A DNA stretch of 64,000 bases from Pseudorasbora parva (GCF_024679245.1 NC_090178.1:45021072-45085071); one strand, 5' to 3'; numbered from the stretch's first letter, positions 19,841-34,401 are shown. Notes: generated by a model not told the origin, from the sequence alone. Made by a program: numbers and translations.

Positions 19841-22321
19841 AGGGGCCAAGCACCGAAGGTGCGGAGGCACCTATTGAAACCGTTGTCGCACTTTCTTCTT
19901 CCGCCATGGAGGTCTATGGCAGCCCATAGAACCGATTGCGGGAAAGTTGTAAAGATTTGACATTCTGATAGAGGGCAGTCCCAACATTAAATACACCAAT
20001 TTTGGTGTCTCCAACTCAATCCCTCTAGCGCCACCACCTGTCCAAAGTTGCACTCATGTTTATGCTAATAACTTTTGAACCTTAAGGGCTAGAAACAAAA
20101 TTCTTGTTTCCTCAGATTTCTGAGCTCCTGCCAATCCGAAAGCACCCTATGACGTCATTTCCGACATTATATGTTTCCCGCCATTTTGAATTTCCCCAAA
20201 ATCCTACTTTTGCGAACTCGTCCTAGACTGTTCGTCCGATTTGCATGAAAATTGAACCAGATCATCTTCAGCCAGTGTCGACAAAAAGTTATGGAATTCA
20301 AGTTGATTCGTCAAATCATTTTCCGTTAAACGCGCAAACAAATTTTACGTAGCGCTTGCGAAAACAGACGTATGGCTGTATCTCCGCAACGCTTTATCGT
20401 ATTCAGACCAAACTTGGTACATGTTGGCACAAGCATCTCTTGAGGCAACCTGCTGCGTTTCGGCGCAGCGCCACCTACTGGCCCGGAGATAGGAAAAATG
20501 GCTATTTTTGCTTTTTTTTGCTGAACCGTTTGCCCAAAAATCACAAAAGTGGTCTCGTCAGATTCGAGACGTCATGCCGAGTCGACTGATGTCCAATTTT
20601 ACCATGTCGGCCATTTTGGCTGTCGGCCATCTTGAATTATGTGCCAAAATGCTGTATTTTATGAACGCATGAACGGATTGTTACGAAACTCGGCATGGGT
20701 CATCACCACGATGCCCTGAAGTAGCCTGAGAAGTTTCGAAACAGCGCCACCTAGTTGAGATTTTTTTTAAAAAGTGCTTATAACTTTGGGTGTGGTTGAC
20801 TTATTTTCACGGGACTCATCTCCTTAGACTCCTGAATCGTTGCCGAGTCCAACGATACCACACTTGCCAGGTTTCTGCGTATGGTTTGTGCACCGTTGTA
20901 ATTTAGCGCTTTAAGAAAATTAGCCGATATCTTCGAAACCACTGGTCCGATCGAGACGAAACCAGCGTCAGAAGTTCGGAAACATAGGTCGCTAGGCACA
21001 GTCGTGAGGCCAAATCTCAAAATTTTGATAGTAAGGGGTAGTAAAATCCAATCAAAGTCAGGCGTCAGGCTGAAACCCTATTGGAACTGTTCATTTCCCC
21101 ATGATGCATCATTTTCCAGCTAAAACTGCTCGGGCAGACCAAACCGTAAGTCGTAGAGACTTGAAACTTTCAGGGCTGGTAGTACTCACAACCACTGCAG
21201 ACGTCACCGAAGCCCACCCCGATCGGCCTGACGGGGGCGCTACAGCGATCAAAAGTACGAAACGGCGACCAAAAGTACGAAACGGCTCATAACTCCTCAA
21301 CCGTAAGGCTTAGCCTCGAGTGTCTTATATTGCTGGAATCCTTGGCTCGAGACGGACAAAATGCATATCTCGGATTTGCTCGCCCTTCAGGCGCCAATTT
21401 CGAGATATTTTAGGTTTTTTGTAAAACCTACTTTTGCAAATTACTCCCAGCTTATTTGACTGATCGGAACCAAACCACTGCAGAAATGTTCTCTGGAGAG
21501 AGACTATCAATAATTATCAAAAAAAAAAAACATTTTGATTTATGGTTGCTAAGGGGAGCCAAAATGTTTGATGTGACCGGGACCTTATTTAATAAAATGG
21601 CTATAACTTGTGAACAGAACGAGTTATTTCCACCAAATTAAGGTCACGTGTGAGTGAGATCAGTCTGAGATCACATGAAAAAAATCGTAACGATTGATCA
21701 CTTGGTGGCGCTATAACAGGGGAAAAAGTCATGAAACTGGCAATATACACACCCAAACAATAGTCAGATGAAAATGGGCATTCATTGTCTTTATCCTTGG
21801 TGCCATGATCGTCTATGAGGACAATGGCGTATCACAAACAAAGCATACTTCATTGGCGCAATGCCCTGAAGGAGCCTGAGAATTTTCAAGCCAGTGTTTT
21901 TCACAGTATTCACATCATTAGACTCCTGAATCCTTGCCGAGTCCAATAATACCAAACATTCCTGGTTTCACCTTATGGTTTGTAAAAAGATGTACTTTAG
22001 CACCTAAAAAACCTTTGCGAATGTAGGAAACAGTTAGTCCAATTAAAACAAAACCACAATAGGAAATTCTGAATACTTACATAGGTCAATAGCTAAACAA
22101 TAATGACCAAAACAAAGCCAAAATTTTGGAAGAAAAAAAAAATCCAATCAATGCAGCCCATGCTCTCAAATATATTTTGCTATAACTTTAAAAGAAAATT
22201 AGATATTTACAACAAATTTGACATATATTTATGGACCCCTTTGAGGACACCTAAAAAAGCTATGATATTATATTTTTCCTTAGTTAATTTACCCATGAAT
22301 GCTCTTTCCCATCTATGATCT

Positions 22322-22425
22322 AAGTTTATTTGTTTATTTGGATCCCCATTAGCCAATACCTAGGCAGTGACTACTCTTCCTGAGGTCCCAAAAAGTAAAA
22401 AATACAAAACTACATTGAAGCTGCA
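22322..22425. repeat. Dispersed repeat fragment inside unit 3
   Basis: Contains GTTTATTTGGATCCCCATTA and CTACTCTTCCTGAGGTCC, wording I associate with a dispersed retroelement tail in fish genomes. The second copy lies at about 36,882-36,985 in unit 8. Confidence 0.4.
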
Positions 22426-22844
22426 AGAGGAATAAAAGGGTCCTCGCAACTGTGCCACCACTACCTTGTGGTTGTAGGAACACAGAGCACGGTTGGCAAT
22501 ATGCATTTAAGTATGTAAAAATAGGAGGACTATATCAATCATTTGTATTTGCCACACTTCCTGCTACTGGGCTGTACTCTGATCAGAGGGTGGACCTGTG
22601 CCAGGACATGACCAATGCATCCCTGAAATGTCTGAAGAGAGTGTGTCAATTAAACTCTGCCCTGTAAATGCAGACTCGAAAAGTCATCCTTATAAACCTG
22701 TCTCCGGCACGACAACTCTAATCTATCAAATGATCTTACGAATATCTATTTATCTAATATGACTTCTAAACTGTAATGTTGCCAGTTTAAAAGGTAAAAA
22801 ATAATCCTACACTGTTATACGCAAAATAATAATCATACACTGTT

Positions 22845-23175
22845 TGTTCGTCGGCCAGAGGAGAACTGGCACCCCAACTTAGCCTGGTTTCTCCCAAGAT
22901 TTTTTTATCTCCATCCTGGCCCTGAAGGAATTTTGGTTCCTTGCCACCGTTGCCTTTGGCTTGGCTTGCTCAGTTGGGGACACCTAAATTTCAACTATAT
23001 TACTGATCTGCCCGCATTGACACTACATGATAATTGAAATTAGCTGGATAACATCACCATTTTCAACAGACCAGTTGTACAAAATCTGTTGCATTATTTT
23101 CTTGTTAAAACTGTGAAGCTGCTTTGAAACTGGACTTGTTAAAAGTGCTATATAAATAAAGGCGACTTAACCAGC
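22845..23175 (+). repeat. Retroelement 3'-end-like dispersed repeat in unit 3
   Basis: Runs from GAGGAGAACTGGCACCCC through GCCTGGTTTCTCCCAAG and TTTGGTTCCTTGCCACCG to AAGTGCTATATAAATAAAGG. This is a common fish repeat, probably a LINE or SINE 3' end, recognised from general knowledge. A second copy lies at about 37,405-37,735. Confidence 0.55.
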
Positions 23176-24622
23176 TAGTGGCACTATGAATAACTAAAAT
23201 TTTGCCGAAACATCAGACTTTGTCAGGATACCACGGACATGTTCAACAAAACTCAAGATCTTTGAAATTTAACATCATTAAGTCTATTAACTATTAGGCT
23301 GACCAAATATGATGTTGTTTTGGTTCAATCTTAATTAGTGGTTAATCACAATTTACTCTTGCCCACAAGTGATAATATATACTGACTAAATATTGACATG
23401 TAGACCACCATCAGTGCTCGGGCTCTAATTAAATCCACAACAATAAAATGAAACATACAAATCCCATTAAATGTCCCTTCCTTTTAAAACTCATTTTACT
23501 TCTTAAAATATGTAATATCTAATAGTAGTTCATTCTATATTTTCATTCCGATCGAGACGAAACCAGCCTCAGAAGTTCGGAAACATAGGTCGATAGCTAT
23601 ACGCTAATTCCCAAATGTCAAAATATTGATAGTAAGGGGTAGTAAAATCCAATCAAAGTCAGGTGTCAGTCATTTTTTACGTGTTTTTTTCATACAACTG
23701 TTTATAACTCCCAAACAAAATGAGATATTTTCACCAAACTCGACACACATATGTAGGGGCTCACTCTGAGGACATATAAAAAATGGTGGGATTCTGCCTC
23801 TTGGTGGCGCTATAATAGAACAAAACATGAAATTCCCATTGACTTGAATGCAGTATTAGGGTATAAAATGCATATGCTATACTTTTTTTCGAATGCATTA
23901 GTGTATAATTACAAAACTCAGTATGTGTCTTCCGCTCTATGTCCTGAAGGTACTCAAAAAGTTTTCGGGCAACGCCACCTTGTGGTCAAAAGTTGTAATA
24001 AAGTGTACAAAAATGCTAATAACTTTTGATTAAATTAGCCTATTGCAATGAGACTGGTTATAAATCATTCTATGGCTCATGCCGAGAACATAGATACCAA
24101 TTTTTCCCATATTTGGAAAACCTCTCTCCCCTCTATCTTGTTATTGGTTAAAAACCTACTTTTTCAAACTCGTCCTAGACCGTTTGTCCAATTTTCACCA
24201 AAATTAAATCGTATCGTCTTCAGACCATGTGAACAAATAATTATGGATTTCGTGTTGATAGGCAAAACAGTTGTCATATACTACAGCAACGCAGTTGAGC
24301 TCTGATGCAAAAATTACTCTTGAGGCTGTATCTCTGCAATGCTTTGACATATTGACACCAAACTTTGCATGTGTCATTGTCTCCTCAATCTGACTACACC
24401 ACATCAGTTTAGTAACAGTGCCACCTATTGGTCGAAAATGATAAACCATTAAATCATTATTATTGACTGTATTTAAAATTGTACTGCTTTTTTGCCTAAA
24501 ATCAACTTAATAATTCTTTAATGGCTCATTGTTGCAGTTGGTTTGACACTTCCAGCCATGCTGGCATGTCTTGTCTTCTTCTTTGCGTTTGGCCCCGACA
24601 ATTGCTGCTTGCAGCTATATTT

Positions 24623-26727
24623 AGGGGCCAAGCACCGAAGGTGCGGAGGCACCTATTGTAATCGTAGCCGTTCCTATTATTATTATTAGGGGCCAAGCAC
24701 CGAAGGTGCGGAGGCACCTATTGAAACCGTTAGCGTTCTTATTATTATTATTATTCTTCTTCCGCTCACAAGTCTATGGCAGCCCATAGAACCGCTTGCG
24801 GGAACATGATGAAATCTGGCACACATATAAAGGACAGGCACAACTGTCAATATAGCAAATTTTGAGTCTCTAACTCAATCCCTCTAGCGCCACCAACAGT
24901 CCAAAGTTGCACTCATGTTTATGCTAATAACTCCTGAACTAAAAGGGCTAGAAACAAAATCCAAATTTTCTCTGACTCCTTGGCTCAAGCCGATTCGATT
25001 GCACCCTATGACGTCGTTTTGCGTCATAAAAATTACCCGCCATTTTTAATTTTCCAAAAAAACTACTTTTTCGAACTCGTCCTAGACGGTTCATCTGATT
25101 TGCACGAACATTGAACCAGATCATCTTCAGACCATGGTGACAAAAAGTTATGGAATTCAAGTTGATTCTTCAAATCGTTTACGATAAATGTGCGAACAAA
25201 TTTTACGTAGAGGTTGCAAAAACAACTAAAGGCCATATCTCTGCAACGCTTTATCGTATTCAAACCAAACTTGGCACATGTCATCACAAGCATGACCTGA
25301 GGCAACATGCAGTGTTTCGGCGCAGTGCACCCTACTGGTCCGGAGATTCAAAAAAGGGCTATTTTGGCTTATAACTTCTAAACCATTTATCCAAAAATCA
25401 TAAAATGTATCTCCTTAGATACGGGGAGTCATGTCGAGTCAACTGATATCCAAGTTTACTAGGTCTGCCTTTTTGGCTGTCGGCCATTTTGAATTATGTG
25501 CTAAAATGCTGTATTTTATGAACGCATGAACGGATTGTTACGAAACTTGGTATGGGTCATCAACACCATGCCCTGAAGTAGCCTGAGAAGTTTCGAAACA
25601 GCGCCACCTAGTGGAGAATTTTTTTCCCCAAAAGCTTATATCTTTGGGTGTGGTTGACATATTTGGATGGGAGTAACTTTTTTTGTCTCCTGAATCCTTG
25701 CCGAGTCCAACGATACCAGACTTGCCAGGTTTCGGCGTATGGTTTGCGCAGCATTGTAATTTAGTGCTTAAAAAACATTAGGTGATATCTTCAAAACCGC
25801 TAGTCCGATCGAGACGAAACCAGCCTCAGAAGTTCGAAAACATAGGTCGATAGCTATATGCTAATGCCCAAATGTCAAAATATTCATAGTAAGGGGTAGT
25901 AAAATCCAATCAAAGCCAGGTGTCAGTCATTTTTTTTGTGTTTTTTCATGTAAATGTTTATAACTCCAAAACAAAATGAGATGTTTTCACCAAACTCGAC
26001 ATGTATATGTATGGGCTCATACTGAGGAAAAATTAAAAAAATGGTGGGATTGTGCCTCTTGGTGGTGCTATAATAGAACAAAACATGAAATACCCATTGA
26101 CTTCAATGCAGTATTTGGGTATAAAATGCTAATGTTACACTTAACGAATGCATTAGCGTATCATTACAAAACTCAGTATGTGTCTTCTGCTCCATGCCCT
26201 GAAGGTACTCAAAAAGTTTTCGGGCAGCGCCACCTTGTGGTCAAAAGTTGTAATAAGGTGTACAAAATGCTAATAACTTTTGATTTAATTAGCCTATTGC
26301 AATGAGACTGGTCATAATTCATTTATTGGCTCCTGCCGAGAAAATAGATACCAATTTTGTCAATATTTGACAAACCTCTCTACCCTCTATCTTGTTATTG
26401 GTTAAAAACATACTTTTTCAAACTCGTCCTAGACCGTTTGTCCAATTTTCACCAAAATTGAATCGTATCGTCTTCAGACCATGTGAACAAATAATTATGG
26501 ATTTCGTGTTGATAAACAAAAGAGTTGTCATATACCACTGCAACAGAGTTGAGCTATGATGCAAAAATGACTCTTGAGGCTGTATCTCTGCAATGCTTTG
26601 ACATATTGACACCAAACTTTGCATGTGTCATTCCCACCTCAGTTTGACTACGCCACATCAGTTTCATAACAGTGCCACCTATTGGTCGAAAATGATAAAC
26701 CATTAAATCATTATTATTGACTTTATT
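24623..26727 (+). repeat. Array unit 4, subfamily C, tail missing
   Basis: Two heads (24,623 and 24,688, 65 bp apart) precede a C-type body. The unit stops after ATTATTATTGACTTTATT without the usual 3' tail and passes directly into the next head. CTCF-core match at 25,601-25,614. Confidence 0.85.
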
Positions 26728-29081
26728 AGGGGCCAAGCACCGAAGGTGCGGAGGCACCTATTGAAATCGTTAGTGTTCCTATTATTATTCTGCTTCTTCT
26801 TCTTTTTCCGCCATAGGAGTCTCTGGCAGCCCATAGAACCGTATGGTAAAAAGTTGTGAAATTTGGCACACTCATAGAGGCCAGTCTGAGCTGTCACTAT
26901 AGCAAATTTGGTGCCTCTAACTCAATCCCTCTAGCGCCACCACCTGTCCAAAGTTTCACTCATATTTATGCTTATAACTTTTGACCCCTAAGGGCTAGAA
27001 ACAAAATTCTTTTTTCATCGGATTCCTTGGCTCAAGCCGATTCGATTTCACCCTATGATGTCATTTTCCGGTATGCAAATTTTCCCGCCATTTTGAATTT
27101 TCTGAAAAACCTACTTTTTCGAACTCCTCCTAGGCCGTTGCTCCGATTTTCACGAAAATTGAAACAGATCATCTTCAGAGCATGTTGACAAAAAGTTATG
27201 GAATTCAAGTTGATTCGTCCAATCGTTTTCAATAAACGCACAAACAAATTTTACGTGGAGGTTGCAAAAACACACTAAAGGCTATATCTCCGCAACGCTT
27301 TATCGTATTCAAACCAACCTTGGTACATGTCATCACAAGCATGACTTGAAGCAACATGCAGCGTTTCGGCGCAGCGCCACCTACCTGTCCGGAGATACGA
27401 AAAATGCCTATTTTGGCTTATAACTTCTGAACCGTTTATCCAAAAATCATAAAATTGGTCTCATTAGATTCAGGGCGTCATGCCGAGTCGACTGATATCC
27501 AATTTTACCATGTCGGCCATTTTGGATGTCGGCCATTTTGAATTATGTGCAAAAATGCTGTATTTTATGAACGCATGAACAGATTGTTATGAAACTTGGT
27601 ATGGGTCATCACCACGATGCCCTGAAGTAGCCTGAGAAGTTTCGAAACAGCGCCACCTAGTGGAGAATTTTTTTTTTCAAACGCTTATAACTTTGGGTGT
27701 GGTTGACATATTTTGATGGGAGTGTGTTTTTTGGTCTCCTGAATCCTTGCCGACTCCAACGATACCAGACTTGCCAGGTTTCGGCATATGGTTTGCGCAG
27801 AGTTGTAATTTAGTGCTTAAAAAACATTTGCTGATATCTTCGAAACCGCTAGTCCGATCGAGACGAAACCAGCCTCAGAAGTTCGGAAACATAGGTCGAT
27901 AGCTATACGCTAATGCCCAAATCTCAAAATATTGATAGTAAGGGGTAGTAAAATCCAATCAAAGTCAGGTGTCAGTCATTTTTTACGTGTTTTTTCATAT
28001 AAATGTCTATAACTCCAAAACAAAATGAAATATTTTCACCAAACTTGACACACATATGTATGGGCTCACTACGAGGACACATAAAAAAATTGGTGGGATT
28101 GTGCCTCTTGGTGGCGCTATAATAAAACAAAACATGAAATTCCCATTGACTTCAATGCAGTATTACGGTTTAAAATGCTAATGCTATAATTTAAGAATGC
28201 ACTAGTGTATCATTACAAAACTCGGTATGTGTCTTCCGCTCTATGTCCCGAACATATTCAAAAAGTTTCGGGGCAGCGCCACCTTGTGGTCAAAAGTTGT
28301 AATAAAATGTACAAAAATGCTAATAACTTTTGATTAAATTAGCCTATTGTAATGAGACTGGTCATAATACATTCATTGGCTCATGCCGAGAAGATAGATA
28401 CCAATTTTGCCATATTTTGCAAACATATCTGTGCTCCATCTTGTTATTTGTTAAAAATCTACTTTTTCAAACTCATCCTAGACCGTTTGTCCGATTTTCA
28501 CCAAAATTGATCCGTATCGTCTTCAGACCATGCTGACAAATAGTTATGGATTTCGGATTGATAGACAAAACAGTTTTCATATACCACTGCAACAGAGTTG
28601 AGCCATGATGCAAAAATTACTCTTGAGGCTGTATCTCTGCAATGCTTTGACATATTGACACCAAACTTTGCATGTGTCATTGTCATCTCAATCTGACTAA
28701 ACCACATCAGTTTCGTAACAGTGACACCTATTGGTCGAAAGTGATAAACCATTAAACCATTATTATTGACTGTATTTAAAATTTGACTGCTATTTTGCCT
28801 AAAATCAACTTAATAGGTCCTTAATGGCTCATTGTTGCAGTTGGCTTGAGACTTCCAGCCATGCTGGCATGTCTTGTCTTCTTCTTTGCGCTTGGCCCCG
28901 ATAATGGCTGCTTGTTTAGAATTGTACTGCTTTTTTGCCTAAAATCAACTTAAGTCTTTAATGGCTCATTGTTGCAGTTGGTCTTACACTCCCAGCTAGC
29001 TATGCTGGCATGTCTTAGGGTCTTCTTTTCGCTTGGCCCCGACAATTGCTGCTTGCAGCTATATTTATTATTATTATTATT
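26728..29081 (+). repeat. Array unit 5, subfamily D, double tail
   Basis: Head at 26,728. The D-type tail (GCGCTTGGCCCCGATAATGG near 28,888-28,915) is followed by a second, C-type tail (CTAGCTATGCTGGCATGTC to CAGCTATATT, ending near 29,067). The junction GCTTG/TTTAGAATTGTACTGC is a recombination scar. CTCF-core match at 27,650-27,663. Confidence 0.85.
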
Positions 29082-29205
29082 AGGGGCCAAGCACCGAAGG
29101 TGCGGAGGCACCTATTGAAACCGTTAGCGTTCTTATTATTATTAGGGGCCAAGCACCGAAGGTGCGGAGGCACCTATTGAAACCGTTAGCGTTCTTATTA
29201 TTATT
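29082..29205 (+). repeat. Two extra solo heads (62-bp period)
   Basis: Heads at 29,082 and 29,144, each followed by AAACCGTTAGCGTTC and an ATT run, then the head of unit 6 at 29,206. They carry no body. Confidence 0.95.
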
Positions 29206-31803
29206 AGGGGCCAAGCACCGAAGGTGCGGAGGCACCTATTGAAACCGTTGTCGCACTTTCTTCTTCCGCCATGGAGGTCTATGGCAGCCCATAGAACCGT
29301 TTGCGGGAAAGTTGTAACGATTTGACATTCTGATAGAGGGCAGTCCCAACATTAAATACACCAATTTTGGTGTCTCCAACTCAATCCCTCTAGCGCCACC
29401 ACCTGTCCAAAGTTGCACTCATGTTTATGCTAATAACTTTTGAACCTTAAGGGCTAGAAACAAAATTCTTGTTTCCTCAGATTTCTGAGCTCCTGCCAAT
29501 CCGAAAGCACCCTATGACGTCATTTCCGACATTATATGTTTCCCGCCATTTTGAATTTCCCCAAAATCCTACTTTTGCGAACTCGTCCTAGACTGTTCGT
29601 CTGATTTGCACGAAAATTGAACCAGATCATCTGCAGCCAGTGTCGACAAAAAGTTATGGAATTCAAGTTGATTCGTCAAATCTTTTCCGTTAAACGCGCA
29701 AACAAATTTTACGTAGCGCTTGCAAAAACAGACGTATGGCTGTATCTCCGCAACGCTTTATCGTATTCAGACCAAACTTGGTACATGTTGGCACAAGCAT
29801 GTCTTGAGGCAACCTGCTGCGTTTCGGCGCAGCGCCACCTACTGGCCCGGAGATAGGAAAAATGGCTATTTTTGCTTTTTTTTGCTGAACCGTTTGCCCA
29901 AAAATCACAAAAGTGGTCTCGTCAGATTCGAGACGTCATGCCGAGTCAACTGATGTCCAATTTTACCATGTCGGCCATTTTGGCTGTCGGCCATCTTGAA
30001 TTATGTGCCAAAATGCTGTATTTTATGAACGCATGAACGGATTGTTACGGAACTCGGCATGGGTCATCACCACGATGCCCTGAAGTAGCCTGAGAAGTTT
30101 CGAAACAGCGCCACCTAGTTGAGATTTTTTTTAAAAAGTGCTTATAACTTTGGGTGTGGTTGACTTATTTTCACGCGACTCATCTCCTTAGACTCCTGAA
30201 TCGTTGCAGAGTCCAACGATACCACACTTGCCAGGTTTCGGCGTATGGTTTGTGCACCGTTGTAATTTAGCGCTTTAAGAAAATTAGCCGATATCTTCGA
30301 AACCACTGGTCCGATCGAGACGAAACCAGCGGCAGAAGTTCGGAAACATAGGTCGCTAGGCACAGTCGTGAGGCCAAATCTCAAAATTTTGATAGTAAGG
30401 GGTAGTAAAATCCAATCAAAGTCAAGCGTCAGGCTGAAACCCTATTGGAACTGTTCATTTCCCCATGATGCATCATTTTCCAGCTAAAACTGCTCGGGCA
30501 GACCAAACCGTAAGTCGTAGAGACTTGAAACTTTCAGGGCTGGTAGTACTCACAACCACTGCAGACGTCACCGAAGCCCGCCCCGATCGGCCTGACGGGG
30601 GCGCTACAGCGATCAAAAGTGCGAAACGGCGACCAAAAGTACGAAACGGCTCATAACTCCTCAACCGTAAGGCTTAGCCTCGAGTGTCTTATATTGCTGG
30701 AATCCTTGGCTCGAGACGGACAAAATGCATGCCCCGGATTGGCTCGGAATAGTGGGAAAAAATTCGGGTATTTCGGGTTTTTTGCAAAACCTACTTTTGC
30801 CAACTAGTCCTAGGTTTTTGGCCCAACCGGAACCAAACCAGCGCAGCGAGATTCTCTGGAGTCTAATTGTCAAAAGTCATTTAAAAAAAACGGAAATTTG
30901 GGTTCCTGGACCCTAAAGGCAGCCAAAACGTTGGAAGGGGGAGTAGCCCCTTTTACTAAATTGGCTAAAACTCGTGAACGGAATGAGGTATTTTCACCAA
31001 ACTCAGCACGCCTATGTAAGAGCTCATTCTGTGGCCAAGTGAAAAAGGACGTGGGGACCGGCCACTTGGTGGCGCTATAATGGTTAAAAAGGGGTCAAAA
31101 TGATGTATTTCTATGGAAAATCCCATTAAAGGCCTGAAAGCGGCCCTCTTCCTGCCTGATTGGCATACAGCTTTACGAAATCACGCGTGCGCATGCGTCA
31201 CGTGACCCTAAAGAGGCTTGCAGACTTTTATGGCCGCCGGGGCGCTTTAACTGTTAAATTGGTGAAAACAAATGCCCTATTATTATCCTATGCAAATTGA
31301 CATTTAAATGACTAAAAATTGCCTGCTCTGCGCAGAACTTCACCAAATCGGCTGGGCATGTGCGCCGCATTATTGTAAAGACGCGTGCAAACTTTGGCGG
31401 AGATCGGGCCCTCCAACTGTTAAACTGGTGAAAAACAAATGCCCTATATTATCCTATGCAAAATGACATTTAAATGACTAAAAATTGCCTGCTTTGCGCA
31501 GAACTTCACCAAATCGGCTGAGCATGTGCGCCGCATTATTGTAAAGACGCGTGCAAACTTTGGCGGAGATCGGGCCATCAGTAGAGGCATACCAGTTTAA
31601 AAGGTAAAAAAATAAATAAATAAAAACACCCCATTTTCATGATAAATGAGCTGAAAATGCAAAAATTGACCTTTGACCTCTGCGATGCACATGTCACCAG
31701 GCTTGATAAAGTTTTAGCAACCAGCAGCTCAAAACTCAAGTGCTCAAACCCTATGGTCTATTTTTTATAGGCCTTTTTATACCCTTTTTATTGCCTTTTT
31801 ATT
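29206..31803 (+). repeat. Array unit 6, subfamily A
   Basis: 2598 bp. Differs from units 1-3 by variants shared with units 7 and 8, for example GAACCGTTTGCGGG for GAACCGATTGCGGG and ATCATCTGCAGCC for ATCATCTTCAGCC. CTCF-core match at 29,832-29,845. Confidence 0.9.
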
Positions 31804-34401
31804 AGGGGCCAAGCACCGAAGGTGCGGAGGCACCTATTGAAACCGTTGTCGCACTTTCTTCTTCCGCCATGGAGGTCTATGGCAGCCCATAGAACCGTTT
31901 GCGGGAAAGTTGTAACGATTTGACATTCTGATAGAGGGCAGTCCCAACATTAAATACACCAATTTTGGTGTCTCCAACTCAATCCCTCTAGCGCCACCAC
32001 CTGTCCAAAGTTGCACTCATGTTTATGCTAATAACTTTTGAACCTTAAGGGCTAGAAACAAAATTCTTGTTTCCTCAGATTTCTGAGCTCCTGCCAATCC
32101 GAAAGCACCCTATGACGTCATTTCCGACATTATATGTTTCCCGCCATTTTGAATTTCCCCAAAATCCTACTTTTGCGAACTCGTCCTAGACTGTTCGTCT
32201 GATTTGCACGAAAATTGAACCAGATCATCTGCAGCCAGTGTCGACAAAAAGTTATGGAATTCAAGTTGATTCGTCAAATCTTTTCCGTTAAACGCGCAAA
32301 CAAATTTTACGTAGCGCTTGCAAAAACAGACGTATGGCTGTATCTCCGCAACGCTTTATCGTATTCAGACCAAACTTGGTACATGTTGGCACAAGCATGT
32401 CTTGAGGCAACCTGCTGCGTTTCGGCGCAGCGCCACCTACTGGCCCGGAGATAGGAAAAATGGCTATTTTTGCTTTTTTTTGCTGAACCGTTTGCCCAAA
32501 AATCACAAAAGTGGTCTCGTCAGATTCGAGACGTCATGCCGAGTCAACTGATGTCCAATTTTACCATGTCGGCCATTTTGGCTGTCGGCCATCTTGAATT
32601 ATGTGCCAAAATGCTGTATTTTATGAACGCATGAACGGATTGTTACGGAACTCGGCATGGGTCATCACCACGATGCCCTGAAGTAGCCTGAGAAGTTTCG
32701 AAACAGCGCCACCTAGTTGAGATTTTTTTTAAAAAGTGCTTATAACTTTGGGTGTGGTTGACTTATTTTCACGCGACTCATCTCCTTAGACTCCTGAATC
32801 GTTGCAGAGTCCAACGATACCACACTTGCCAGGTTTCGGCGTATGGTTTGTGCACCGTTGTAATTTAGCGCTTTAAGAAAATTAGCCGATATCTTCGAAA
32901 CCACTGGTCCGATCGAGACGAAACCAGCGGCAGAAGTTCGGAAACATAGGTCGCTAGGCACAGTCGTGAGGCCAAATCTCAAAATTTTGATAGTAAGGGG
33001 TAGTAAAATCCAATCAAAGTCAAGCGTCAGGCTGAAACCCTATTGGAACTGTTCATTTCCCCATGATGCATCATTTTCCAGCTAAAACTGCTCGGGCAGA
33101 CCAAACCGTAAGTCGTAGAGACTTGAAACTTTCAGGGCTGGTAGTACTCACAACCACTGCAGACGTCACCGAAGCCCGCCCCGATCGGCCTGACGGGGGC
33201 GCTACAGCGATCAAAAGTGCGAAACGGCGACCAAAAGTACGAAACGGCTCATAACTCCTCAACCGTAAGGCTTAGCCTCGAGTGTCTTATATTGCTGGAA
33301 TCCTTGGCTCGAGACGGACAAAATGCATGCCCCGGATTGGCTCGGAATAGTGGGAAAAAATTCGGGTATTTCGGGTTTTTTGCAAAACCTACTTTTGCCA
33401 ACTAGTCCTAGGTTTTTGGCCCAACCGGAACCAAACCAGCGCAGCGAGATTCTCTGGAGTCTAATTGTCAAAAGTCATTTAAAAAAAACGGAAATTTGGG
33501 TTCCTGGACCCTAAAGGCAGCCAAAACGTTGGAAGGGGGAGTAGCCCCTTTTACTAAATTGGCTAAAACTCGTGAACGGAATGAGGTATTTTCACCAAAC
33601 TCAGCACGCCTATGTAAGAGCTCATTCTGTGGCCAAGTGAAAAAGGACGTGGGGACCGGCCACTTGGTGGCGCTATAATGGTTAAAAAGGGGTCAAAATG
33701 ATGTATTTCTATGGAAAATCCCATTAAAGGCCTGAAAGCGGCCCTCTTCCTGCCTGATTGGCATACAGCTTTACGAAATCACGCGTGCGCATGCGTCACG
33801 TGACCCTAAAGAGGCTTGCAGACTTTTATGGCCGCCGGGGCGCTTTAACTGTTAAATTGGTGAAAACAAATGCCCTATTATTATCCTATGCAAATTGACA
33901 TTTAAATGACTAAAAATTGCCTGCTCTGCGCAGAACTTCACCAAATCGGCTGGGCATGTGCGCCGCATTATTGTAAAGACGCGTGCAAACTTTGGCGGAG
34001 ATCGGGCCCTCCAACTGTTAAACTGGTGAAAAACAAATGCCCTATATTATCCTATGCAAAATGACATTTAAATGACTAAAAATTGCCTGCTTTGCGCAGA
34101 ACTTCACCAAATCGGCTGAGCATGTGCGCCGCATTATTGTAAAGACGCGTGCAAACTTTGGCGGAGATCGGGCCATCAGTAGAGGCATACCAGTTTAAAA
34201 GGTAAAAAAATAAATAAATAAAAACACCCCATTTTCATGATAAATGAGCTGAAAATGCAAAAATTGACCTTTGACCTCTGCGATGCACATGTCACCAGGC
34301 TTGATAAAGTTTTAGCAACCAGCAGCTCAAAACTCAAGTGCTCAAACCCTATGGTCTATTTTTTATAGGCCTTTTTATACCCTTTTTATTGCCTTTTTAT
34401 T
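31804..34401 (+). repeat. Array unit 7, subfamily A
   Basis: 2598 bp. I saw no difference from unit 6 in the stretches compared by eye. CTCF-core match at 32,430-32,443. Confidence 0.9.

Larger units (their letters stand above)
19841..24622 (+). repeat. Array unit 3, composite of A-type, divergent and D-type parts
   Basis: The first 1.5 kb is almost identical to units 1 and 2. At about 21,361 identity drops abruptly: ATGCATATCTCGGATTTGCT replaces ATGCATGCCCCGGATTGGCT. The following sequence is only a diverged homologue. Other dispersed repeats lie at 22,320-23,180, and D-type 3' sequence resumes near 23,547, finishing with a normal tail. Duplicated as unit 8. CTCF-core match at 20,468-20,481. 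Confidence 0.85.
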
